Part shown: positions 36,896 to 44,190 of the stretch, one piece after another
Layout of the letters: every line of letters starts with the position of its first letter
How positions within the stretch are numbered: the first letter of the stretch is position 1
DNA from: Demequina globuliformis
GTDB taxonomy: Bacteria; Actinomycetota; Actinomycetes; Actinomycetales; Demequinaceae
DNA length: 64,000 nt
NCBI RefSeq assembly: GCF_000975155.1
Contig: NZ_BBRG01000001.1
Location: 851,999-915,998, forward strand
Reading direction: 5' to 3'
Notes under the pieces: generated by a model
What the model saw: the letters and a program-made list of their open reading frames with translations, nothing else
Databases searched by the model: none
What the model was told of the DNA's origin: nothing
Translations under genes and position numbers: made by a program

Positions 36896-37657
36896 CTACC
36901 GCTGCAGCGACTCCACGAGCGCGCTTGCGTAGTGATGGGTCGCGGGGAGCGTTTCAATCCACACCCGCGGGGGCTGGCGCATGAGGTTGTCTACCCGCAT
37001 GGCCACCGCTCGTTCGGCGACGTGATCGCGAAGGGCCGCGATTCCCGCACCGAGTTGGTCATCGCGCCGGATCAGCACGGCGTACAGCCCTTCACCTAGA
37101 CGGGCCATCGGGTGGCCAGCGCCGTAGGCACCCCGGAGCGCCTCGCCAATCGCGGCGTTACGGGCCATCCGCTGCCATGGGTCGGAGTCGTCCACAGACA
37201 CGTCGACCACCACCAGCGCGTGCGTGCGGGAGACGTCGGTCTCACACCGCTCGGCGTTGCCATAAACCTCCGCGAGGCGCTGCACTAGGTACTCGGGGGT
37301 ACCCAGTCCGGACTCGGGGTCCGTCATGGTGGGTACCGATGCGAGATCGGGAGCGCCCTCCGTCCATCCCTGGCACAGCGCTCGGATGGAGCGAATCGGG
37401 GTGGTTTCAAAGCCGGCCGCGCGGAACAACAACGACATGTCGTCGATCGCCTCGGTGATACCGACGCCTGCAGTCGAGCGAGCCTGACCCAAGCGATACG
37501 CCGCGGGCGCGGTATCGAGACGGGCCTCCAGCGCCTCCACGAGCGCCTCCGCAGCAGGCGTGTACCAGTCACCGGGGCGCAGCCATACCTGCTGCACGCT
37601 CGCCGACTCCCACTCGCGCAGTAGCGCGGCGGTCGGCGTCCCGGTGGTCTCGGTCAT
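36896..37657 (-). CDS. Degenerate GGDEF-like domain protein
   Basis: A 253-residue soluble protein. Residues about 105-215 follow the diguanylate cyclase pattern: DPESGLGTPEYLVQRLAEVY parallels the DPLTGLxNR start, HALVVVDVS parallels the second strand, and MARLGEGLYAVLI stands where ARxGGDEFAVLL should be. Since the GGDEF loop reads GEGLY, catalysis is unlikely. The N-terminal 100 residues have no clear sensor domain. Possibly a c-di-GMP-independent regulator. Faces hspR tail to tail. Confidence 0.6.
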   Translation of the reverse strand: MTETTGTPTAALLREWESASVQQVWLRPGDWYTPAAEALVEALEARLDTAPAAYRLGQARSTAGVGITEAIDDMSLLFRAAGFETTPIRSIRALCQGWTEGAPDLASVPTMTDPESGLGTPEYLVQRLAEVYGNAERCETDVSRTHALVVVDVSVDDSDPWQRMARNAAIGEALRGAYGAGHPMARLGEGLYAVLIRRDDQLGAGIAALRDHVAERAVAMRVDNLMRQPPRVWIETLPATHHYASALVESLQR

Positions 37658-37829
37658 ACCCCATGAGAGGGCCCACCAATCCGGCTATGACGCGGATTCT
37701 CGAGAAATTTCTGGATGTCCAGTACGCGGCAAGTGTGAGGAATTCCCCTGGTCACCTTCTTGCTTTCCCCGGCACACACGGGGACCATGGTGGACAACGT
37801 ATGTCCAGAAGGCGGGAGGCCGGGGCAAC

Positions 37830-40800
37830 ATGAGTCCCGAGGGAATCGCAATGTGGACGGAAACGTCCAGCGATCCAGAGCTCATAGCCGGAGTGCGCGC
37901 AGGCGACCCGGCTGCCTTTGGCGTGCTTTACGAACGACACGTGGACGCCGCCCGCAAGGTCGCTCACCAATACACGAACAGCCACTCCGATGTCGACGAC
38001 GTGGTGTCGGAATCCTTCTCCCGCGTCCTGCGGGCACTGCAGCAAGGCGATGGCCCCGACCTCGCCTTCCGCGCCTACCTGTTCACCATTGTTCGGCGCA
38101 CCGGCATGGACATCATCAACAAGGGCATCCGCACCAAGCCTCGCGATGACATGTCGCCCTACGAATCCGCCATGGGGTATGAGGCACCGTCGGACGAGCC
38201 AGCCATGGCGGGCTTCGAGCACTCCATGGTGTCGGATGCGTTCACCTCTTTGCCCGAACGTTGGCAAGCGGTGCTGTGGTACACCGAGGTCGAGAAGAAG
38301 TCACCCAAGGACATTGCCCCGCTCCTGGGACTCAGCGCCAACGGTGTTGCTGCCCTCGCCTACCGCGCCCGAGAGGCACTCCGCCAGGCCTACCTGCAGC
38401 AGCACCTCGCTACGTCCGAGGACGTCAGCTGCATGGAGGCCAATTCGCAGTTGGGCGCCTATGTGCGTGGCGGCCTTGCCAAGCGCGAACACACCAAGAT
38501 CGACACCCACGTCCGCGACTGCCCCCGATGCACCGCGCTCGTCGTGGAGCTTCAAGACGTCAACCGCGGCATGCGGGCGATCATCGCCCCGCTCGTGCTC
38601 GGAACCCTGGGCCTGGGCGCTCTCGAGGGTGGACTGCCCATTGGCGGCGCGTTCGGCCCGCATGCGGCAGCAGGTGGCGCTGGCGGTGCCGGCGGTGCAG
38701 GCGCTGCAGGTGCCGGCGGTGCGGGGGCTGGCGGGGCCAGCGCGGGCATTCTCGGAACGTTTGGCGCGGCCGGGGCACTGGGCACGCTTGCTCACTTCGC
38801 GGTGCCCGCGACCGCGGTGGTGGGGGCGGCGGCGCTGGTACTGGGTGGCATCACGTTGTTCGCGAACGACCCCGTGGGGGATGGGGCCGATGCCGGCCGT
38901 GCCACGGAGCGCGTAGGCGACGTCACGCAGGGGTACGGAAAGAACCCCGGCCCCGGCGTTGCTGACGGGACCGAGACGGCGCCAGGCGAGAGCGCCGTCA
39001 GCGGTGTCAACCCGGACGCCACGACTGAGGATTCCGCCAACAGCTCGTCCGAGGACTTCGCCGGCGCCATCGGCACCGGCCGGGGCAGCAGCGACAGCCG
39101 CGCGAACGAACGAGTATGGGCTGCGAGCGACCGCGCTGCGGCCGACGCTGCGGCACGCGACCGTGCCGCGTCCGGCGACAGTGAGTCCGGTAGCGATGCG
39201 TCCGGTGGCACCGCGTCCGGAGGCGTAGGCAGTGGCACGGGTAACGGGTCCGCGTCCAATGGCGGCGGCTCCTCCACGGGCGGCTCGGGCTCATCCACAG
39301 GCAACGGCGGCTCATCGACAGGCGGTTCGACTGGCAGCGGTGGAAGCGGCGGCACTGGTGGCAGCGGAAGCACCGGTGGCAGCGGCGGTGCCGGTGCCGG
39401 CAGCGGAGCCGGCGGTTCCACCGATTCCGGCGGGAGCACTGACCCCGTTGATCCCCCCAGTCCAATCGATCCGACGGACCCTGTCGACCCCACCGATCCT
39501 GTCGACCCTACGGATCCGGTCGATCCCACGGACCCCGACCCGGACAGCACCGTCGACCCAACCGAGCCGATCCCTCCCCCGGCAGGTTCCCTCCGCATCG
39601 GCCGGTCGAGCCTGCAGTTCCTCGAAATTTCGCGCACCGACCCCGCCGTCGACATGAGCGTCAGCAACGCGGCGGCCGTCGGCATTGACGACGTCACGGC
39701 GACCATCACCTTGCCAGAGGGCCTCACGTTCGCCATGCCCGGCTCCACCGGCGGCGCACAAGCAAGTGGAGCGGTCGCGCTGGAGCGCTACGTCGCCGCC
39801 ACCACTGACACCACCTTTGCGGTCGGGGACTGGGACTGTGGCCTGTCCGCAGATTCCGCGGTCCTGTCGTGCGAACTCGTCCAGCTGGGCGCCGGGACGG
39901 ACACCACGTTGGACCTCGGAATCTCCATCGATGCTGACGAACTAGCGGCGGACGCGGCCACGGTCTTTGATGTGAGCGCCGGCGCCCTCAGCGACACCTA
40001 CTCCTTGCCCACCGGCCTGCGTGAGACCGATGACGATCTCGAGGACGGCTTCGAGGACCAGGGCGGTTTGGGCGTGGCGCAGTTTGGTGCGCCCGTGCTG
40101 GGATGCGACGTGTCTGCCACTCGCTGCCAGTCGGTGATGGGAACGCACGCCAACCCCAACGGGGTCCTATCCCTGAGCGGCACGAACAACAACGACCACA
40201 CCATGGTGGAGCTGCGTGACGAGGACGGCCAACGCAACGGCGGCACCACGACCGTGACGCTTCCGGAGGGGGCGGTGGTCACGCACGCGTCGCTCGAATG
40301 GTCGGCCAACCGCTCCACCCCGACCGAGTCGTGGCGCAGCCCAGATGTGTGGTCAGGTGACCTCACCGCCGCGTCGCTACGCACTCCCGGCGGCGAGTTC
40401 CAATCCGTGGCTGGCGTTGACCTCGAAGTATTCACGCGCGACAAGCGCGAGTACTACCTGGCGCGCGCAGACGTGACACATCTGGTTCAAGCTGGGGGCG
40501 AGGGCGAATACTCTCTCGAGGACATCGCGACGTCCGCCACCCGGTTCGACACTGACCGCACCTACTACGGCGGCTTCACCCTGACCGTGGTCTACGAGGA
40601 CCCCGCCCTACCGGCCGCGACGTCAGTCAAGCTGCTGGAGGGACCGCACTGGGTGTCCAGTTCCGCACCCGCGACGCGAGCCTTCGACACTGAGGCCGAC
40701 GCTACGGTCACGTTGTCGTGGACGGCGTTCGAGACGGACCTCGGCAACTCGGGCGACTACGCGGCGGTGGACGGAACGAAGGTCCGCCCGCAACGCGGCA

Positions 40801-40991
40801 ACACGCTCGGCTCAGCGACCAACGCCGGCGACTCGTGGGCAAACGGCTCAGTATTCGCGAACACCTTGGGAACCGACGCGAAGGGCTTCGCCCCCGTCGA
40901 CGTCGACGCAGGACGCCACCAGATCACCGTGGCGACCAGCGGGGACAACTTCTTTGTGGGAACGTTCGCGGTGACGATCGCCCACGACTGA
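37830..40991 (+). CDS. ECF sigma factor fused to zinc-finger anti-sigma, membrane segment and large extracytoplasmic region
   Basis: A 1053-residue protein. Residues 10-190 are an ECF sigma factor: region 2 (DPAAFGVLYERHVDAARKVA, DVDDVVSESFSRVLRAL) and region 4 (VEKKSPKDIAPLLGLSANGV). A zinc-finger of anti-sigma type follows at about 215-240 (HTKIDTHVRDCPRC). Hydrophobic stretches lie near 249-270 and 310-343. The rest is predicted outside: Gly/Ser-rich linker (about 450-533), DPTDPV repeats (547-569), a DUF11-like beta domain (about 604-720) and a final domain of about 285 residues. It resembles actinobacterial ECF groups with long C-terminal extensions. Start at 37830 has GGGAGG upstream; ATG at 37851 is an alternative. 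Confidence 0.85.
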   Translation: MSPEGIAMWTETSSDPELIAGVRAGDPAAFGVLYERHVDAARKVAHQYTNSHSDVDDVVSESFSRVLRALQQGDGPDLAFRAYLFTIVRRTGMDIINKGIRTKPRDDMSPYESAMGYEAPSDEPAMAGFEHSMVSDAFTSLPERWQAVLWYTEVEKKSPKDIAPLLGLSANGVAALAYRAREALRQAYLQQHLATSEDVSCMEANSQLGAYVRGGLAKREHTKIDTHVRDCPRCTALVVELQDVNRGMRAIIAPLVLGTLGLGALEGGLPIGGAFGPHAAAGGAGGAGGAGAAGAGGAGAGGASAGILGTFGAAGALGTLAHFAVPATAVVGAAALVLGGITLFANDPVGDGADAGRATERVGDVTQGYGKNPGPGVADGTETAPGESAVSGVNPDATTEDSANSSSEDFAGAIGTGRGSSDSRANERVWAASDRAAADAAARDRAASGDSESGSDASGGTASGGVGSGTGNGSASNGGGSSTGGSGSSTGNGGSSTGGSTGSGGSGGTGGSGSTGGSGGAGAGSGAGGSTDSGGSTDPVDPPSPIDPTDPVDPTDPVDPTDPVDPTDPDPDSTVDPTEPIPPPAGSLRIGRSSLQFLEISRTDPAVDMSVSNAAAVGIDDVTATITLPEGLTFAMPGSTGGAQASGAVALERYVAATTDTTFAVGDWDCGLSADSAVLSCELVQLGAGTDTTLDLGISIDADELAADAATVFDVSAGALSDTYSLPTGLRETDDDLEDGFEDQGGLGVAQFGAPVLGCDVSATRCQSVMGTHANPNGVLSLSGTNNNDHTMVELRDEDGQRNGGTTTVTLPEGAVVTHASLEWSANRSTPTESWRSPDVWSGDLTAASLRTPGGEFQSVAGVDLEVFTRDKREYYLARADVTHLVQAGGEGEYSLEDIATSATRFDTDRTYYGGFTLTVVYEDPALPAATSVKLLEGPHWVSSSAPATRAFDTEADATVTLSWTAFETDLGNSGDYAAVDGTKVRPQRGNTLGSATNAGDSWANGSVFANTLGTDAKGFAPVDVDAGRHQITVATSGDNFFVGTFAVTIAHD
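39468..39536 (+). repeat. 18-bp coding tandem repeat (DPTDPV)
   Basis: Nearly four units of 18 bp, each encoding Asp-Pro-Thr-Asp-Pro-Val, within the extracytoplasmic stalk of the fused sigma factor. Synonymous differences between units (GATCCG, GACCCC, GACCCT) show that the protein repeat is kept. Confidence 0.85.
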
Positions 40992-40993
40992 CG

Positions 40994-41599
40994 CTACGCG
41001 CGCGGCTGAGGGCTCCACACCAGATCGAGTTGGCGCGCTGTCGCCTCCGCCAATGCGCGGTCCGCCAACCGCTCCACCACATGAAGCGCCATGTGCATGC
41101 CGGAGGTCAGGCCGCCGCTGGTCACCACGTCTCCCGCGTCGACCCATCGCACACCCTCAATCGCAGCCCGCACCCGTTCGTTGGCCAGCGCAGATACGTC
41201 CTCCCAGTGGGTGGTGGCATCGAGTCCCTCAAGCAAGCCCGCGCGGGCAAGCAGGAATGCGCCCGTGCACACTGAGGTGCGCAGCTTCGATTGCGCGGCG
41301 ATCTGCGCCACCGCTTCAATGAGTTCGTCATCGGCCATGGCCTTGTCGATGTCGATGGTGCCGGGGATGACGACAACGTCGAGGCCGTTTGCCGCCTGAG
41401 CGTCACCCAGGCCGGTGAGCGTCATCCCGCCGAACGCGGTGACATCACGAGCCCCGGGGCTGAGCATCTCGACCTCAAACAGCGCTGGCTCACCTGCTCG
41501 CTCGCGCAGTCGCGAAGCGGTCAAGAAGACCTCATACGGCCCTCCCGCATCGATCACGTCGAAGCCGTCGAAGACCACAATCCCCATGCGCATCGTCAT
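40994..41599 (-). CDS. DJ-1/PfpI-family protein
   Basis: A 201-residue class I glutamine-amidotransferase-like protein. The nucleophile elbow is TSVCTGAFLLARAGLLEG, followed by ATTHWE, the arrangement seen in isonitrile-hydratase-like and AraC-coupled PfpI proteins; an acidic residue at GGPYEVFLTA fits the third active-site position. No DNA-binding domain is attached. Function could be hydration of a small molecule or glyoxalase-like chemistry. It meets the fused sigma gene tail to tail with a 2-bp gap. Confidence 0.85.
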   Translation of the reverse strand: MTMRMGIVVFDGFDVIDAGGPYEVFLTASRLRERAGEPALFEVEMLSPGARDVTAFGGMTLTGLGDAQAANGLDVVVIPGTIDIDKAMADDELIEAVAQIAAQSKLRTSVCTGAFLLARAGLLEGLDATTHWEDVSALANERVRAAIEGVRWVDAGDVVTSGGLTSGMHMALHVVERLADRALAEATARQLDLVWSPQPRA

Positions 41600-41629
41600 G
41601 CCGCGATGCTACCGGGCGCGACTGTCCCC

Positions 41630-42901
41630 CTAGGAGATCACGGCAGAGGTGGTGCGCGGCCAGACCGCAAAGCGCAGCGAGGCCGCGCCGATTGCCAGCG
41701 CTCCGATCATCACGATCGCCATAGACAGCGCGGACATGCCGAGCACGCCAATGAGGGGTGTGGCCGCTCCCGCCACGATGTTGTTACCGGCGCCAATGAG
41801 GGATGCGGCCGTGCCAGCTTGCGCACCGTGCCCGTTGAGCGCCATCACCTGGACAGCGGGCATCACGAGCCCGAGCGGCGGAACAATGAACAGCAGGGGC
41901 ACCACCACGCCGATGAGGCCCACGTCCAGCAGCGCGCATACGGCGAGCGCGATCGCGCCCGCGCTCATCATGGCCACGCCCACCGCTGCGACTGTGCGTG
42001 GGGCCCATATGCGCATGAGCCGTCCACCCACTTGGGTGCCCACGATTTGTCCAGCAGCGTTGATGCCGAAGATCAGGCCAAACTGCTGCGCGCTCACGCC
42101 GTACTGGTCCTGGAGCACAAAGGAGGAGGATGAGAGGTAGGCGAACAGAGCCGTGAAGCCCATCGCGCCTACGACCGCGATTCCCACGAAGGCGCCGTCC
42201 GTGAGCAGCGTGCGGTAGCGGCGAGCGACATCGCTCATGCGCTGCTTTCCGCGCAGGTGCTTGGGGCGCGTCTCGTGGAGGGCAAACTTGGAAATCGCGA
42301 GCATCAGCACGCCGTAGCACGCGAGCACCACGAAGATCTCGCGCCAGTCCACCACCCGCAGCAGCTGGGAGCCGATCACTGGCGCGATCACGGGCGCGAC
42401 GCCCGTCACGAGGGCCATGTTCGCGAGCATCCGAATCAACGCTTGCCCGTGGAACATGTCGCGCACCATTGCCATGGCCACGACCGCGCCACCCGCGGCA
42501 CCGATTCCCTGGAAGACACGCGCCACCATCACCCACTCCACGGTGGGGGCGACGACGATCGCGAGCGATGCGACGATGTGCACGGCAGTCGCGATGAGGA
42601 GGGGCTTTTTGCGACCCACCGCATCGGAGAGCGGACCAACGATGAGCTGGCCCAGGCCAAAGCCGATCATCGTCGCCGTCAGCGTCATCTGAATGGCGGC
42701 GTCCGAGGCCTGAAGGTCTGCGGCGACCGTCGGGAACGCAGGCAGGTAGAGGTCGACGGTGAAGGGCCCCAGCGCGATCAGGGAGCCCAGGATAAGCACG
42801 TACGCCAGGCGGCGCCGACCCGTGATGCCAATGGGCTCAGGGTGAGGCGCGAACGAGGCTGGGGCGTCCTGTGTGGGGGCGTCCTGCGTGGGGGCAGACA
42901 A
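41630..42901 (-). CDS. Bcr/CflA-type multidrug efflux transporter (MFS)
   Basis: A 423-residue transporter with about 12 membrane spans. DLYLPAFPTVAADLQASDAA in helix 1-2, LIVGPLSDAVGRKKPLLIAT (motif A of MFS) and GIGAAGGAVVAMAMVRDMF match Bcr/CflA exporters, proton-driven drug/H+ antiporters of the inner membrane. TTG appears to be the start codon. The N-terminus has a repeated APTQDAPTQDAP stretch. The nrdB terminator lies upstream. Confidence 0.88.
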   Translation of the reverse strand: MSAPTQDAPTQDAPASFAPHPEPIGITGRRRLAYVLILGSLIALGPFTVDLYLPAFPTVAADLQASDAAIQMTLTATMIGFGLGQLIVGPLSDAVGRKKPLLIATAVHIVASLAIVVAPTVEWVMVARVFQGIGAAGGAVVAMAMVRDMFHGQALIRMLANMALVTGVAPVIAPVIGSQLLRVVDWREIFVVLACYGVLMLAISKFALHETRPKHLRGKQRMSDVARRYRTLLTDGAFVGIAVVGAMGFTALFAYLSSSSFVLQDQYGVSAQQFGLIFGINAAGQIVGTQVGGRLMRIWAPRTVAAVGVAMMSAGAIALAVCALLDVGLIGVVVPLLFIVPPLGLVMPAVQVMALNGHGAQAGTAASLIGAGNNIVAGAATPLIGVLGMSALSMAIVMIGALAIGAASLRFAVWPRTTSAVIS

Positions 42902-43114
42902 AAGTGCACACTCTTTCGAGGAGGAGGGGCGTCATTGGCGTGGGGCGCGGGCCTGGCGCTGCGCGCGTGGCGCTCAGCGGCGGGGACACTCAGGTCAACG
43001 CTCGGGTACCCCCAGTGTAATCCCGACCGATTGGTAAAAGTAACCTTGACTCTGGCTTGCCTCGATGATGAAGCGCCACGCGATGAAGCGCAGCGACGGC
43101 GCAGTGCGCGGACG

Positions 43115-43152
43115 CACAGAGGGACCCCGGCGTGCGCCGGGGTCCCTCTGTG
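43115..43152 (-). terminator. Rho-independent-type terminator after nrdB
   Basis: An almost uninterrupted 17-bp stem (from CACAGAGGGACCCCGGC at 43115) with a 4-nt loop, starting 19 bp after the nrdB stop codon. This is the strongest hairpin in the window. Confidence 0.9.
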
Positions 43153-43170
43153 ATCGTTGGCGCGGGGCGC

Positions 43171-44157
43171 CTACTTCTTGGTGGCCTGCGCGTTGACCTC
43201 GTATGAGGTGTTGGTGGCCTCGAAGAAGTTCACCAACTGCAAGGTGTCGTTGGCGGTCGCCATCCACTTTGCGGGGTTGGAGACGTTGTAGTGAGCCTCG
43301 AAGCCCAGCTCCTCGAGACGACGGTCCGCGAGGTACTTGACGTACTGGTTCACGTACTCGGCGTTGAGGCCCAGGATGCCCTTAGGCAGCAGGTCGTGGT
43401 TGTAACGCTCTTCCATTTCCACGGCGCCCAGGATCATCTGGCGAATCTCCTCCGCGAACTCGGGGTCCTGGAGGTCCTCGTTCTCTTCAAGCACCGTGAG
43501 AATGAGGTTGATGCCGAACTGCAGGTGGAGCGACTCGTCGCGAATCACCCAGTCCATGAGTGAGCCGAAGTTGCGCAGCAGGTTTCGCTGACGGAACGAC
43601 AGCGCGACCATGAAGCCGGAGTAGAACCAGATGCCTTCGAGGATGACGTTGTAGGCAACCAGGTTGCGGACAAAGTCCTTCTTGCCCTCGGTGGTGGAGA
43701 TGTCGAGGGTCTCTTCCGTCATGCGGCGGATGAACTTGACCTCGAACTCTTCCTTGGCCGCCATGGACGGCACGGTGACGTGCGACTCGTACGCGGCATC
43801 GCGATCCAGCGGGAACGTCTCGAGGACGTACTCGAAGGACATGCAGTGGTTGGCCTCTTCCCACATCTGCTTCGCGAGGTACAGGTGGCACTCGGGAGCG
43901 TTGATGTAGGGATACACGCCAAAGGCCAGGGCCTTGTTGACGAGCAACTCGTTGGGGTTGAAGTAAGACATCAGGAAGGTGACGGCGTGCTTTTCCTCGT
44001 CCGTCATTTTCTTGAAGTCCGCCAGGTCCTCACCGAGCTGAATCTCGTTGGGGAACCACGTGTTGGCGACAGCCTGGTTGTAGAGGTCGTACGCCCAGGG
44101 GTACGTGATGGGCTTGAGGAGCAGTCCGTCCTGGATGCCGGTACCGAGAATTGCCAT
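43171..44157 (-). CDS. nrdB: Ribonucleotide reductase beta subunit, predicted class Ic
   Basis: A 328-residue ferritin-like R2 protein that makes the radical for NrdA. Metal ligands by spacing from E. coli NrdB: Glu70 (NPNELL), Glu101 and His104 (WEEANHCMSF), Glu174 (ILEGIW), Glu208 and His211 (RDESLHLQ). The residue where the radical Tyr122 of E. coli falls (E-x2-H-x3-Y) is Phe108, and the first ligand is Glu rather than Asp. Both are marks of the Chlamydia-type class Ic enzyme that uses a Mn/Fe centre. It lies 33 bp after nrdA on the same strand and ends at a strong terminator. Confidence 0.93.
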   Translation of the reverse strand: MAILGTGIQDGLLLKPITYPWAYDLYNQAVANTWFPNEIQLGEDLADFKKMTDEEKHAVTFLMSYFNPNELLVNKALAFGVYPYINAPECHLYLAKQMWEEANHCMSFEYVLETFPLDRDAAYESHVTVPSMAAKEEFEVKFIRRMTEETLDISTTEGKKDFVRNLVAYNVILEGIWFYSGFMVALSFRQRNLLRNFGSLMDWVIRDESLHLQFGINLILTVLEENEDLQDPEFAEEIRQMILGAVEMEERYNHDLLPKGILGLNAEYVNQYVKYLADRRLEELGFEAHYNVSNPAKWMATANDTLQLVNFFEATNTSYEVNAQATKK

Positions 44158-44190
44158 TGCTAGATCTCTTCCTTCGCTTCGACGTGCCTG

